A stretch of DNA of 64,000 nt from Stutzerimonas stutzeri (GCF_015291885.1 NZ_CP036186.1:2555001-2619000), one strand, 5' to 3'; positions 36,959 to 46,129 are shown, numbered from the stretch's first letter. Notes: generated by a model from the sequence alone, not told the origin. Numbers and translations are program-made.

Positions 36959-37789
36959 TCAACCCTGGGCGCTGGTCCAGTCGATCAGTCCAAACTGCCA
37001 GGTCGCCAGAATCAGCAGCCCAAAGCAGATCCGATACCAGGCGAATGCAGCATAGCTGTGGTTCCCGATGAACTTGAGCAGTGCCCGCACCGCAAGCATC
37101 GCAAAGATGAATGAAGTAACGAAGCCGATAGCGAAGACGGCGAAATCACCGGGCTGAAACAAATCTCGGTACTTGTAGCCGGAGTAGACGGCTGCACCCA
37201 CCATGGTCGGCATCGCCAGAAAGAACGAAAACTCGGTGGCGGCCTTGCGCGACAAACCAAACAGCAGCCCACCGATGATGGTCGATCCCGATCGCGACGT
37301 GCCGGGCACCAGCGCCAGGCACTGGGCGAAACCTACCTTCAGAGCCAGCGCCCAGTTCATGTCATCGACGGTTTCGGCGCGAATCACGTGATCGCGGCGT
37401 TCGGCCCAGAGCATGACGATGCCGCCAAGCACCAGCGCAGCGGCAACCGTGATGGGATTGAACAGGTATTCATGAATCAGATCGGCAAAGGCGACGCCGA
37501 GCACCACCGCGGGCATGAAAGCAATCAGCAGATTCAGCGTGAACTTCTGCGCCTGAGATTCCCTGGGCAGCCCCACCACTACGCTCAGAATCTTGCTCCG
37601 ATACTCCCAGATCACCGCGAGAATCGCCCCGAGCTGAATAATGATATTGAAGGCCAGCGCCCGCTCGCCACCGAAGCCAATCAAATCCGCCACGATGATC
37701 TGGTGACCGGTACTGGATACCGGCAGAAACTCGGTTACACCCTCGACCACACCCAGTATCAGCGCCTGAACCGCAACCCAAAGATCCAT
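36959..37789 (-). CDS. uppP: Undecaprenyl-diphosphate phosphatase
   Basis: 276-residue inner-membrane phosphatase (UppP/BacA) recycling the lipid carrier for peptidoglycan and other wall polymers; overproduction gives bacitracin resistance. About eight membrane segments. The two catalytic motifs are [14 protein letters not shown] near residue 17 and [19 protein letters not shown] near residue 160. It is separated from the downstream hydrolase by 92 bases. The IS630 element begins 158 bases upstream of its start, so its promoter region may be affected. Confidence 0.97.
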   Translation of the reverse strand: MDLWVAVQALILGVVEGVTEFLPVSSTGHQIIVADLIGFGGERALAFNIIIQLGAILAVIWEYRSKILSVVVGLPRESQAQKFTLNLLIAFMPAVVLGVAFADLIHEYLFNPITVAAALVLGGIVMLWAERRDHVIRAETVDDMNWALALKVGFAQCLALVPGTSRSGSTIIGGLLFGLSRKAATEFSFFLAMPTMVGAAVYSGYKYRDLFQPGDFAVFAIGFVTSFIFAMLAVRALLKFIGNHSYAAFAWYRICFGLLILATWQFGLIDWTSAQG

Positions 37790-37947
37790 CTAATCCCCAT
37801 AAGCGATGCAGCTCATCGCAGCTCAATACAACCAAGGTATATGTCAGAATGCCATCTGAACGGCTGTTCTGACTCATCCCATAGAACTAAATTCCTTTAC
37901 ACACGTAACCCAGCACTCATTTTTCCTCGCGCGCGGCCGAGAAGCTA

Positions 37948-37966
37948 TTAACCCGGCAATCAAATA
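37948..37966. repeat. IS630 terminal inverted repeat, left
   Basis: TTAACCCGGCAATCAAATA, directly after the TA target copy. It matches the right end reversed at 16 of 19 positions. Confidence 0.88.
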
Positions 37967-37973
37967 CACCAAA

Positions 37974-39011
37974 TCATGCTGCGTAGGCGATACGTGGATG
38001 CCGGAAATAAGAACGGATTCTTTGAGGGCGTAATTGCAATCGTCTCATGACCGAGCGAACACGCCTTTCCAGTTCGTCCTGATTACGCGCCGGCAAGCCC
38101 GTGCGAACCTGATGTTTCAAATCACAATTCAAATACTCGTCAGGGTTCAACTCCGGGGCGTAGGCCGGCAAGAAGAACAGTTCGATTTGCTCTTTGCGGT
38201 CGCCAACCCAGGCGCTCACCTTTTTGCTGTGGTGTACGCGCAGGTTGTCGAGAATCAGGAACACCTTGCGGCCCTGAGCATCGCGAATCAGGCGACTCAG
38301 GAAGCGAATCAGCACTGGGGCTGTCAGCGTTTCCCGATACAGCATGAAGCGCAGTTTGCCCCGATTGGTCACGGTGGAAATCATGTTGGTGGAAAAACGA
38401 CTGCCGCTGACCAGGCGCACCGGCGTTTCGCCAATAGGGGCGTAGCTGCGGCCAGCATGGCTGTCACTGCGCATACCGGTTTCGTCGCCCCACTGAATCT
38501 CACCATTCTCAGCCCTGGCCCGCTGTGCGATGCGTGGATATTCATTATCCAGCCAGTGCTGAACCACTTCAGGTTTCTGCTGATAAGCCCGATGCAGTGG
38601 GCGCTGCGGGGTGTAGCCCCAACGCTTGAGGTATTCACCAACCGTTCGAACCGGCATGAGAAAACCACAGCGCTGGCGGATCAGTTCTCGCACCGCATCA
38701 CGCGTCCAGAGCGCAAAGCCGAGTTTGAGTTGGTCGGGCATCTTATCGGTCATCAAGGTGCGAATCAGCACTTCCTGGCTGGAGCTCAAACTGCGGCGAT
38801 CACCCTGGCGCACACCACGCTGGCCGCCGGCAATGGCAGCCTTTTCGCCTTTATGTTCTGCGACCTGCGCCCAGTGAGCAATAGTGCGGGGGTGAACACC
38901 AACCGCTTCGCCAATAGCCTTGTAGGTGTAACCCTGCTCACGCATGCGTAGGGCCGTGGAGCGCTTTTCACGTTGTTCTTGGGGGCTGAGTTTACGGGCA
39001 TCTATTTTCAT
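37974..39011 (-). CDS. IS630-family transposase
   Basis: 345-residue intact DDE transposase. An N-terminal helix-turn-helix (ALRMREQGYTYKAIGEAVGV) is followed by a winged-helix section. The catalytic acids lie in IQWGDETGMRSD, VFLILDNLRVHHSKKV and YAPELNPDEYLN, which together give the D-D-E triad. The single frame needs no frameshift, so this copy may be active. The gene fills most of the element, with stop and start inside both terminal repeats. Confidence 0.96.
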   Translation of the reverse strand: MKIDARKLSPQEQREKRSTALRMREQGYTYKAIGEAVGVHPRTIAHWAQVAEHKGEKAAIAGGQRGVRQGDRRSLSSSQEVLIRTLMTDKMPDQLKLGFALWTRDAVRELIRQRCGFLMPVRTVGEYLKRWGYTPQRPLHRAYQQKPEVVQHWLDNEYPRIAQRARAENGEIQWGDETGMRSDSHAGRSYAPIGETPVRLVSGSRFSTNMISTVTNRGKLRFMLYRETLTAPVLIRFLSRLIRDAQGRKVFLILDNLRVHHSKKVSAWVGDRKEQIELFFLPAYAPELNPDEYLNCDLKHQVRTGLPARNQDELERRVRSVMRRLQLRPQRIRSYFRHPRIAYAA

Positions 39012-39035
39012 GGAGACAGATTATCTAATATGCCC

Positions 39036-39054
39036 TATTTATTTGCCAGGTTAA
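39036..39054. repeat. IS630 terminal inverted repeat, right
   Basis: Reads TTAACCTGGCAAATAAATA on the minus strand, followed outward by the TA target copy at 39055-39056. Confidence 0.88.
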
Positions 39055-39163
39055 TATGTAGGGACTCGCCGGGCAGCGTCACCAGGCAGCCGCTGATCGA
39101 ACGCATCAGCCCTTGGGATGCAACAGCCTTGACCAAGCTAGACGTGTTGCACAGATGCACCCT

Positions 39164-39190
39164 GAAAGCGGCGACTCAACAAGCCGACCA
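39164..39190 (+). promoter_or_regulatory. Possible sigma-28 (FliA) promoter of the chemoreceptor gene
   Basis: GAAA, 15 bases, then GCCGACCA resembles TAAA-N15-GCCGATAA. It ends 42 bases before the start codon. Flagellar sigma control is usual for chemoreceptors, but two mismatches in the -10 part keep this tentative. Confidence 0.4.
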
Positions 39191-39232
39191 GCCCGAAAGA
39201 ACGATAAGAAAGACAAATTAGGAGCCGTATCC

Positions 39233-40867
39233 ATGAATCTGCTGCGCAACGTCCCCATCAGCAAGCGCCTCTGGCTAATCCCAGTGGTAGCCGTCGTCAT
39301 GCTGTTCGTCCTCGGTATTTTGATGATTCAGCAGGTCCGCTCTGATTTGTACCTAGGCAAACAGGAGGCGACACGCAATATCGTGGAAGCAGCCGCGGGT
39401 GTCTTCGAACACTATCGGAAGCTCGAAACCAGTGGTGCCATGACGACCGCCGAGGCCCAGCAAGCGGCAATCGAGCAAATTAGAGTATTGCGCTACGACG
39501 GCCAGGACTACTTCTGGATCAACGATCTCGGTCCGACCATGATCATGCACCCGATGCAGCCGAAGCTCGACGGTCAGGACCTTTCGAAGATCAAGGACCC
39601 GGAAGGCAAAGAGCTGTTCAACGAAATGGTCAAGATCGCCCAGCGCGACGGTGCCGGCCTGGTCGACTACATGTGGGCAAAGCCCGGTGCGGAAGATCCG
39701 GTGCCGAAAATTTCCTACGTGCAGCTTTTCAAACCGTGGGGCTGGATCATCGGTTCTGGCATCTACGTGGACGATGTTGAGCAGGAATTCTGGAACTATG
39801 TAACCCGATTCTCGCTGATCGGCCTGTTCATCTCAGCCATCATGGCGGTGCTGGTCGCAATCCTGATTCGCAGCATTGTCCGCCCGCTTCGCCACACCAT
39901 GGCCGCCATGGCGAACATCGCCAGCGGTGAAGCAGACCTGACCCGCACGCTGGACGTGGCCGGCAACGACGAGCTGAGCACCCTTGGACGCGACTTCAAT
40001 CGATTCACGCAAAAATTGCGCACCGTGGTCGGCCAGCTGTTCGAAACCGCCGGCGCGCTGGACCAATCCTCGCGCTCGCTGAGCCAGCTGTCCGGCCAGG
40101 CTCACGAACAAAGCCAGCAGCAGATGCTTCAGATGGAGCAGGTGGCGACGGCCGTCAACGAGGTCACCTACGCCGTGCAGGAAGTGGCGAAGAACGCCGA
40201 ACACGCTTCCAGCGAGGTGGGCACCGCCGAGAACCAGGCGGGCCAAGGACAGCGAAATATCGAAGCGAGCCTGCAGCAGATCGACGAGCTTTCAACAACT
40301 ATCGGCAAGGCGGTAGAAGTAATCCAGTCGCTGGCCGACGAAACCACCAAGATCGGCTCGGTACTCGAAGTGATCGGCTCGATCGCCGACCAGACCAATC
40401 TGTTGGCGCTCAATGCGGCGATCGAAGCCGCGCGAGCCGGCGAGCAGGGTCGAGGCTTCGCCGTGGTCGCCGATGAAGTCCGTCTGTTAGCGCAGCGCAC
40501 ACAGCAATCGACCGCAGAGATTCACAGCATGATCGAGCGGCTGCAGAAGAACTCAGGCGCTGCAGTCAACGTGATCATGGAGAGCAACCGCGCCTCCCAG
40601 CTCACCGTCGAACAGGCAAGCCAGGCAGGCGCAAGCCTCAGTGAGATCGCTCAGGCTCTACGCAACCTCTCCGGCCTGAATGCGTCGATCGCCAGCGCAA
40701 CATTGCAGCAGTCCCACGTGGTTGAGGATATCAATCAGAATGTGACTCAGGCTGCGGGACTGGCCCAGGAGAGTACGCTGGCTGCGGAGCAGTCCAGTGA
40801 AGCCGGCAAGCGTCTCGGCGAACTCGCCGATCAGCTCAACCGTCTACTCAGCCAGTTCAAAGTCTGA
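39233..40867 (+). CDS. Methyl-accepting chemotaxis protein with single Cache domain
   Basis: 544-residue transmembrane chemoreceptor. TM1 is about residues 12-31. A periplasmic sCache-type sensor spans about 35-190 ([39 protein letters not shown]). TM2 is about 193-215, HAMP about 216-268, and the signalling helices contain [20 protein letters not shown] near residue 387, the CheA/CheW contact tip. ATG 39233 is preceded by AGGAG. The longer frame from 39113 runs through the promoter region. The domain type suggests small carboxylates as ligand, an inference. No terminal pentapeptide for CheR is visible. Confidence 0.95.
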   Translation: MNLLRNVPISKRLWLIPVVAVVMLFVLGILMIQQVRSDLYLGKQEATRNIVEAAAGVFEHYRKLETSGAMTTAEAQQAAIEQIRVLRYDGQDYFWINDLGPTMIMHPMQPKLDGQDLSKIKDPEGKELFNEMVKIAQRDGAGLVDYMWAKPGAEDPVPKISYVQLFKPWGWIIGSGIYVDDVEQEFWNYVTRFSLIGLFISAIMAVLVAILIRSIVRPLRHTMAAMANIASGEADLTRTLDVAGNDELSTLGRDFNRFTQKLRTVVGQLFETAGALDQSSRSLSQLSGQAHEQSQQQMLQMEQVATAVNEVTYAVQEVAKNAEHASSEVGTAENQAGQGQRNIEASLQQIDELSTTIGKAVEVIQSLADETTKIGSVLEVIGSIADQTNLLALNAAIEAARAGEQGRGFAVVADEVRLLAQRTQQSTAEIHSMIERLQKNSGAAVNVIMESNRASQLTVEQASQAGASLSEIAQALRNLSGLNASIASATLQQSHVVEDINQNVTQAAGLAQESTLAAEQSSEAGKRLGELADQLNRLLSQFKV

Positions 40868-40873
40868 GGACCG

Positions 40874-40908
40874 GCCTGCGGTCCGCAAGCGCCCGGCGGA
40901 CCGCAGGC
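40874..40908 (+). terminator. Strong hairpin after the chemoreceptor gene
   Basis: A 13-bp perfect stem (GCCTGCGGTCCGC and its complement) with a 9-base loop, six bases after the stop codon. No T run follows. Confidence 0.7.
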
Positions 40909-41283
40909 ACCTAGTACGCGATTGCACCTATACCAAGCGCCCGCCCCTGCTTCGCACCATGGTGAAGCGAGCCAACCTCGCGGCGCCTGTTGTCCCATCG
41001 CGACAGGTTGTCGCATCGGTTTTTCCACGCGGCCACCGGTCGTGATGGTTGCCAACTACGATGCCGCGAAGTTTTTCAATATTTACAGGGAGTTAGCTCT
41101 AACTTCCTAATCCCGAGTCGCCCGGCGTCAAAGTTATACTTTTGGCTAATTGCAAAGCCCTTCAAATTTTTTCGAACTCGCATGTGACTCGTCAGTCCTC
41201 TGGGTACATCAACTGCAATGTAAGGCCAACGCCAACGAGCTTGGCTGCAGGTATTTTGGGTATCACACAGAGAGACATGCCCC
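40909..41283. other. 375-bp intergenic stretch
   Basis: No reading frame here looks real. The first half is GC-rich; from about 41060 it becomes clearly AT-richer. It contains the 22-bp palindrome at 41087-41108. The end supplies the leader of the 89-residue gene at 41284, with GAGAG as a ribosome-binding site. Confidence 0.5.
41087..41108. promoter_or_regulatory. 22-bp near-perfect palindrome, candidate operator
   Basis: AGGGAGTTAG and CTAACTTCCT flank a CT centre; nine of ten arm pairs are complementary. It is about 175 bases before the next gene, in an AT-rich promoter-like region. As RNA it would have only a 2-base loop, so it fits a dimeric regulator site better than a terminator. Confidence 0.45.
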
Positions 41284-41553
41284 ATGCACACCCCGCTGCG
41301 TATCAATGAAGCCCTTTTGATCACCGACCGCGCGTTCAAACCATTCCAGTGCGTTGCCTGGACGCTGCCCGAGGGAAACGGTGAAGTCAGCATCACCGTC
41401 GTCGATCGCGATGAAGCACGCCTGCTAGGCCGCTGCAGGATGTCCAGCAGCGTGTTCACCGATCCTGTGAAGCTCGGCGAAACCCTGGAACAGACCCGTG
41501 CCCAACTGAGCCGCGATGGCGCTCATTTGTCGCCATGGCACATGCCCGAGTAA
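41284..41553 (+). CDS. Hypothetical protein (89 residues)
   Basis: Small soluble protein starting MHTPLRINEALLITDRAF, with FQCVAWTLPEGNGEVSITVV suggesting a short beta-rich fold. I do not recognise the family, though similar short proteins appear to be common in pseudomonads. A purine-rich ribosome-binding site precedes ATG 41284 and a good terminator follows, so it is a single-gene transcript. A palindromic candidate operator lies upstream. Confidence 0.7.
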   Translation: MHTPLRINEALLITDRAFKPFQCVAWTLPEGNGEVSITVVDRDEARLLGRCRMSSSVFTDPVKLGETLEQTRAQLSRDGAHLSPWHMPE

Positions 41554-41568
41554 CCATGGGTTGCTCGT

Positions 41569-41602
41569 AAAAAGGCCCGCATCTGCGCTCCGGGCCTTTT
41601 TT
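41569..41602 (+). terminator. Rho-independent terminator
   Basis: AAAAAGGCCCG pairs with CGGGCCTTTTT, 11-base loop, ending in six T. It is symmetrical, but on the plus strand it serves the 89-residue gene. Confidence 0.92.
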
Positions 41603-41696
41603 CATGCCTGTGATTTTTGCCGTACCCGCTTTCCATCACTGATCCATTCGCCCGTTTGACGATCTGAACTCCAACTAGTGAACCAGGAGAAAGCTC

Positions 41697-41978
41697 ATGA
41701 AAGGTGCAGAAGCGTACGTCAACGATCAACGGCAGAGCTGCGGGCTCGCCAACCTCCCTCAGGGGCAGGACGCTCTTCACGTGACACTAAACTTCATCGT
41801 GCCGAGAGATGCCCAGATGCCCGGACTGATCGACCACATCAGTGAAATTGCCGAACGGCATCTGAGCGAGTTCTACAAAGGCCGCCAAGTGACCAGACGG
41901 CCGGCAGTCGGATCGGTTGTAGGCGATGGCAGCGGCGACGGCATAGACCTCGAATTCGATGTAGCAGCTGCCAGCTGA
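41697..41978 (+). CDS. Hypothetical protein (93 residues)
   Basis: Soluble small protein with CAGGAGA seven bases before ATG 41697. The region ALHVTLNFIVPRDAQMPGLI, then ISEIAERHLSEFYKGRQV, suggests an alternating strand-helix fold. The C-terminus is Gly/Asp-rich. No known motif and no informative partner; it lies between another hypothetical and a DUF421 membrane protein. Confidence 0.68.
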   Translation: MKGAEAYVNDQRQSCGLANLPQGQDALHVTLNFIVPRDAQMPGLIDHISEIAERHLSEFYKGRQVTRRPAVGSVVGDGSGDGIDLEFDVAAAS

Positions 41979-42070
41979 GAATGTGACCGGAACGGCTGAC
42001 TGCTCGAATCAACGCCCCGCCTCAGATCGCGAAGGCGTGCTCATCTATTGGTTGGAAGGATGCCTCGGTG

Positions 42071-42763
42071 ATGACCCCGTTTGACCTGCAGCGCATGCTG
42101 CTGGACGAGTTTCCGTTGATGTTCGTTGCCGAGGTTGGGTTGCGGGCATTACTCGCATTTGTCGCGGTTTTCGTTTTTCTGAAAGTCAGCGGACGCCGCG
42201 GCATTCGCCAGCTGTCTGTGTTCGAGCTGGTGATCATCCTGACCCTCGGTTCTGCCGCGGGTGACGTCTCGTTCTACCACGATGTTCCCCTGCTGCCGGT
42301 CGCCGCGGTTTTTGCCACGCTTTTAGGGCTGTACCGTCTTACCGTGTTTTTCATGAACCGAAGCCCACGGTTTGGCGCCTGGCTTGAAGGCAAGCCGGTC
42401 ACCATCATTCGTGACGGTATCTATGAATTGCGCAGTCTCGACAGCCTGAACATTTCTGCTGATGAGTTCTTCATGGAGCTACGCCAGCAGGGGGTCGAGC
42501 ATCTTGGACAGGTGAGACTCGGGATTCTGGAGAATGACGGCAATGTCAGCCTGTTCTTCCACGAACCGGAGGCAGTTCGCCCAGGGCTTTCCGTACTGCC
42601 ACCGGAGTATCGACCCGAATTCAGCCAGGTTCCGGCTGCCGGCATGTATGCCTGCAGTCGCTGCGGCTTCCCGCAGGCGCTGGAAAGCCATCAGAAGCTA
42701 CAGTGCCCGCGCTGCTCCAACCAAACCTGGTCGAAGGCACTCTCCACCCTTCGCGCGCGCTGA
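42071..42763 (+). CDS. DUF421 (YetF/YcaP) membrane protein with C-terminal zinc-ribbon-like tail
   Basis: 230-residue protein. Three membrane segments lie within residues about 18-95 (including FELVIILTLGSAAGDVSFYH), then the soluble YetF domain with GKPVTIIRDGIYELRSLDSL and LNISADEFFMELRQQGVEHL. Unusually, the last ~40 residues carry two Cys pairs, CSRCG and CPRCS, spaced like a zinc ribbon or rubredoxin knuckle. ATG 42071 and GTG 42068 are both possible starts. Function unknown; YetF-type proteins have been linked to spore and stress phenotypes in other bacteria. Confidence 0.88.
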   Translation: MTPFDLQRMLLDEFPLMFVAEVGLRALLAFVAVFVFLKVSGRRGIRQLSVFELVIILTLGSAAGDVSFYHDVPLLPVAAVFATLLGLYRLTVFFMNRSPRFGAWLEGKPVTIIRDGIYELRSLDSLNISADEFFMELRQQGVEHLGQVRLGILENDGNVSLFFHEPEAVRPGLSVLPPEYRPEFSQVPAAGMYACSRCGFPQALESHQKLQCPRCSNQTWSKALSTLRAR

Positions 42764-42862
42764 TACACGGTACGAACCGTCTTTACCGTCGCCGGTCAGT
42801 TGTTAAGGCGGCCTGAGCATCCGCCTGTGGCCGTTTTTCATGATCAGCAGGAGGAGCACACC

Positions 42863-43027
42863 ATGCTTGGCGACTATTCATCGATCCATGATCACCTAGA
42901 CACGGCGCGCAAACATGCGGATCAGGCCGAAACTGAGGGCAAGCCTGAGCTGTATCGCGAAGCGATCGACGAACTGGTCGCCGCCATTCGCCTGTTAATG
43001 CGCAACAGCGCCGAAAAGGACAACTGA
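42863..43027 (+). CDS. Small hypothetical protein (54 residues)
   Basis: Starts at ATG 42863 with CAGGAGGAG directly upstream, a strong ribosome-binding site. It is an acidic, helical protein (HLDTARKHADQAETEGKPEL, then AIDELVAAIRLLMRN) with no membrane segment or known motif. It is followed by a hairpin. The start signal makes it credible despite its size. Confidence 0.68.
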   Translation: MLGDYSSIHDHLDTARKHADQAETEGKPELYREAIDELVAAIRLLMRNSAEKDN

Positions 43028-43038
43028 CCCCATCGGCA

Positions 43039-43063
43039 GCCCCGCCTGAGTAGCTGGCGGGGC
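43039..43063 (+). terminator. Hairpin between the 54-residue gene and topoisomerase IB
   Basis: GCCCCGCC pairs with GGCGGGGC around a 9-base loop, followed by CTTAGT. Twelve bases after the stop codon. Confidence 0.55.
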
Positions 43064-43083
43064 CTTAGTGGAAGCAGGTGCAT

Positions 43084-44190
43084 ATGCGCAATGACACCAT
43101 GATGGACGAACCCCCGCCCCTGGCCGAGGGCACCCGCCCCATTCCTGCCGACGAAGCCGGTGACACCGGCACGTTGCTATGCCCCACACTCCCGCCAGAT
43201 TTGCATTACGTCGATGATTCCCAGCCCGGTATCGGGCGCAGGCTACAACGCGGAAAATTCGCCTACTTCGAGCCAAACGGCGAGCGCATTCGCGACGAAG
43301 AAGAGATACGCAGGATCAATAAACTGGCGATTCCCCCGGCTTATCGTAACGTGTGGATCTGCCCCGACCCTCAGGGCCATCTTCAAGCCACCGGACGAGA
43401 CGCGCGAGGTCGCAAGCAGTACCGCTATCACACCCGCTGGCGCGAAATCCGTGACAGCGACAAGTACGAGCGGATGCTCGAGTTTGGCGAGGCCCTACCG
43501 AAACTGCGCTGCAATCTTGAAAAGCATCTGGCGCGCCCAGGAATGTCGCGCGAGAAGGTTATGGCGCTGGTGGTCATGCTGCTCGAATCCACTCTGATCC
43601 GAATCGGCAACCCACGTTACGCAAGGGATAATCGATCCTACGGGTTGACTACGTTGCGTACGCGCCACGTGGACGTGCGCGGCACCTCGATCCGCTTTCA
43701 CTTTCGCGGCAAGAGCGGCGTGGAGCACGAAGTCACGTTACGCGACCGTCGCTTGGCCAGGCTCATGCGCCGCTGCATGGAGCTGCCGGGCCAGCACCTG
43801 TTTCAGTATCTGGATGAAGACGGCCAGCGCAGGGCCGTCAGCTCCAACGATGTGAACCTCTATCTGCGGGAGATGACCGGCCGCGATTTTACCGCCAAGG
43901 ACTACCGCACCTGGGCTGGCAGCGCACTGGCTTTGGAGCGGTTGCGCAAGCTGGACGCTTCACCGGAGAGTACCGCCCGGAAGAACTTGGTAGAGACGGT
44001 GAAACAGGTCGCCAGCCAGCTGGGCAACACGCCCGCCGTGTGCCGCCAGTGCTACATTCACCCAGCGATTGTAAAAGCCTTCAGTGAGGGTGAACTGAGC
44101 AAGCTACGTGGGGCTCGTAAGCGCAAGTGGCTCAGCGCCGAGGAGGTTACGCTGCTCGCCTTCCTCAAACAGCGTGCAAGTCACAGCTAG
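43084..44190 (+). CDS. DNA topoisomerase IB (poxvirus-type)
   Basis: 368-residue type IB topoisomerase, which relaxes supercoils through a 3'-phosphotyrosine link. Catalytic pieces in order are the first Arg in TLIRIGNPRYARDNRSYGLT, the Lys loop FRGKSGVEH, the second Arg in FTAKDYRTWAGSALALERL, and the Tyr in VCRQCYIHPAIV near residue 322. Such small enzymes are known from Deinococcus, Pseudomonas and others as accessory to gyrase. ATG 43084 is preferred; an upstream GTG at 43078 is in frame. Its TAG stop overlaps the stop of the convergent diguanylate cyclase in a CTAG palindrome. Confidence 0.93.
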   Translation: MRNDTMMDEPPPLAEGTRPIPADEAGDTGTLLCPTLPPDLHYVDDSQPGIGRRLQRGKFAYFEPNGERIRDEEEIRRINKLAIPPAYRNVWICPDPQGHLQATGRDARGRKQYRYHTRWREIRDSDKYERMLEFGEALPKLRCNLEKHLARPGMSREKVMALVVMLLESTLIRIGNPRYARDNRSYGLTTLRTRHVDVRGTSIRFHFRGKSGVEHEVTLRDRRLARLMRRCMELPGQHLFQYLDEDGQRRAVSSNDVNLYLREMTGRDFTAKDYRTWAGSALALERLRKLDASPESTARKNLVETVKQVASQLGNTPAVCRQCYIHPAIVKAFSEGELSKLRGARKRKWLSAEEVTLLAFLKQRASHS

Positions 44191-45143
44191 TTTTGATGCA
44201 GCGTGACGCGATTGCGGCCGCCGGCTTTGGAGGCATACAGCGCCGAGTCAGCCCACTCGATCAGTTGGGCATGACTGCTGGTGGGTACGCTGAGATCGGC
44301 GACGCCAAGACTGATAGTGAAGCGAATACGGTGCTGCTCATGCAGAACCTCTCGGCTTTCCACCGCATATCTTAGACGCTCGGCAAATGTCAGAGCACCC
44401 TGCTTATCGGTATCGGGCAGCAGCACGACGAATTCCTCACCGCCATATCGTCCCGCTACATCCGAATCCCTCAAGTTCTCGCGAATGAGGTCCGCGACCT
44501 CCTGGATCACGCTGTCACCCACCTGATGTCCATAGGTGTCGTTGATCGCCTTGAAATGGTCGATATCGAACATGACCAAAGCTGCCTGACTGTCGTAGCG
44601 GCGATGGCGAGCATAGTCCAGGCGCAGCATCTCTTCCCAATGTCCGCGGTTGTACAGCCCCGTCAGCCTGTCAGTGCTGGAGAGGCGTTGCAGCTCGGCA
44701 TTCGCCGCCTGCAGCTGGCGACGGTTAACTGCGACATCGGTGACGTCGTAAATGATCAGACAGACCTGGTCGATGCGACCGTTGGTACCTTTGAGGGGCA
44801 ACAGCGTGGTGTTCTGATACATGAAATCTTCCAGCCCAGTGATTGGCTGGTAGTTCTTGAAACGCAGCAAATACGGTCGTTGTTCCCAGATGGTGAATGA
44901 CGGCGTACCAAGGGTCATGACGCTTTCAACCTTGCGGCGAAACCAATCCTCGTCCACCTCGGGGAAAAGCGAGAAAAACGTTTGATTGCGCGCATGCGCC
45001 GGCTGCAAACCGGAGCGGTTCTCCATGAATGTGTTCCAGACCTCGACACGGTAGTCGCGGTCCAGAACCACGACACCCACATCAATGCTCTGGACGATGG
45101 CCAGCAACCAGTGAAGTTCGTTCAGCTCAGCGGAATTGCTCAT
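44187..45143 (-). CDS. PAS-GGDEF diguanylate cyclase
   Basis: 318-residue cytoplasmic enzyme expected to make cyclic-di-GMP. The N-terminal ~130 residues form a PAS sensor (VQSIDVGVVVLDRDYRVEVW). The C-terminal domain has LTGLYNRGHWEEMLRLDYAR, LVMFDIDHFKAINDTYGHQV, and the active loop GGEEF in AGRYGGEEFVVLLPDTD. An RxxD inhibitory site upstream is replaced by RENLRDSD, so feedback control is possible. ATG 45143 follows the response-regulator stop by two bases, so the two genes are co-translated and probably one signalling unit. Confidence 0.94.
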   Translation of the reverse strand: MSNSAELNELHWLLAIVQSIDVGVVVLDRDYRVEVWNTFMENRSGLQPAHARNQTFFSLFPEVDEDWFRRKVESVMTLGTPSFTIWEQRPYLLRFKNYQPITGLEDFMYQNTTLLPLKGTNGRIDQVCLIIYDVTDVAVNRRQLQAANAELQRLSSTDRLTGLYNRGHWEEMLRLDYARHRRYDSQAALVMFDIDHFKAINDTYGHQVGDSVIQEVADLIRENLRDSDVAGRYGGEEFVVLLPDTDKQGALTFAERLRYAVESREVLHEQHRIRFTISLGVADLSVPTSSHAQLIEWADSALYASKAGGRNRVTLHQN

Positions 45144-45145
45144 GC

Positions 45146-46129
45146 TCAATCCATCAGGTGGGCGAGCTTGCGCGTCAGAAGCTCAACCGAATCTTCCGTG
45201 AACAGCAGCAACAGGTCAAAGTGGATGTCGTGCCCTTCCAGGCTGTAGCTGATCTCCACTGCCAGCATCTTTTTCCAGCGGCCACTGTTGATGCGTATCA
45301 GCTCCTCGATGGAGGCATGCTGCCCCAGCACCTGCGGATGCCCCTGAGAAAACACTACCTCGATCTGTTCCGCGATTCCGCTCAGGCATGCACTGATCAG
45401 CAGACTCGACAGATCCAGGAGCATCTCCATCTCCAGGTAATCTTGACGGCGCATCAGCCGCGCCATGTCGGCGACTTCCGAGTCATGGAACAGCAACAGT
45501 GCCTCGCCGGCGATGCCTCCACCGATGTAGCCCTGGCAGACGGCAGTCAGCTTTTCGCCGCGCGCCGCATCGGCCAGTGCCATGTGCAACTCGCCGGCTT
45601 CAAGGATATTCACGTTGGGGATCGGCAGCTGGATGAAGACGCCGAGAACACGCGCCAGCAAAGCCGCCGCCCTGCCCATGGCGATATTGACGACTTCACG
45701 AAAGGTATCGCGGAAGCTGATCCGCTCGCCCGTAACGCGGCTGATCAATGGCGAGACACCATCCAGCAGCCCAAGACTGGCCAAGGTCTGATGCAGATGC
45801 ACAGGGTCAGCGGGTTTCTTGATGAACGCCAGCGCGCCAAGTGCCAATACGCGCCGCACCGCCTCATCCTGAATGTCCGCGGAAATTACGATGGTTTTGC
45901 ACTGCAGCTGCTCTTCTCGCATCTGCGCGAGCACCTGATAGCCATCCAGCTCCGGCATCGTGAGGTCGAGTAGCAGAACGTCGACGCCGCCCTCGCGTAT
46001 GCGCTCCAGTGCCTCGAGCCCGGTAGCTGCCTGACTGACGTCAACCGGCCAGCCGGCCGGCAGCGTGTGCAAAAGCTGCTTGCGCGCCAGCGCGGAGTCA
46101 TCGCAAATCAACAGGGAAATGGCAGACAT
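45146..46129 (-). CDS. Response regulator with REC and CheC/CheX-like domain
   Basis: 327-residue protein. Residues 1 to about 120 are a receiver domain (LLICDDSALARKQLL, phospho-Asp in VLLLDLTMPELDG, the conserved Lys in AFIKKPADP). Residues about 130 to 327 resemble CheC/CheX-type phosphatases (FREVVNIAMGRAAALLARVL near 140 and MLLDLSSLLISACLSGIAEQ near 235). The motif E-x3-N expected in active CheC helices is recognisable only in part (REVVN and LSSLL), so phosphatase activity is uncertain. It is the first gene of a pair with the diguanylate cyclase and could gate its activity. Confidence 0.88.
   Translation of the reverse strand: MSAISLLICDDSALARKQLLHTLPAGWPVDVSQAATGLEALERIREGGVDVLLLDLTMPELDGYQVLAQMREEQLQCKTIVISADIQDEAVRRVLALGALAFIKKPADPVHLHQTLASLGLLDGVSPLISRVTGERISFRDTFREVVNIAMGRAAALLARVLGVFIQLPIPNVNILEAGELHMALADAARGEKLTAVCQGYIGGGIAGEALLLFHDSEVADMARLMRRQDYLEMEMLLDLSSLLISACLSGIAEQIEVVFSQGHPQVLGQHASIEELIRINSGRWKKMLAVEISYSLEGHDIHFDLLLLFTEDSVELLTRKLAHLMD

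Larger units (their letters stand above)
37948..39054 (-). mobile_element. IS630-family insertion sequence (complete, 1107 bp)
   Basis: A single transposase gene is enclosed by imperfect terminal inverted repeats (16 of 19 positions equal) and flanked by TA dinucleotides at 37946-37947 and 39055-39056, the target duplication typical of IS630/Tc1-type elements. It sits between uppP and a chemoreceptor gene. Its ends interrupt no recognisable reading frame. Confidence 0.93.

Noticed and set aside
37948..39054. IS630 insertion as a gene disruption
   Set aside because: Joining the DNA on both sides of the element does not restore any reading frame I can recognise. It appears to sit in an intergenic region.
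40922..41110. 62-codon frame in the gap after the chemoreceptor
   Set aside because: No ribosome-binding site, unusual Pro/His/Cys composition, and it runs across a GC-to-AT transition and the candidate operator.
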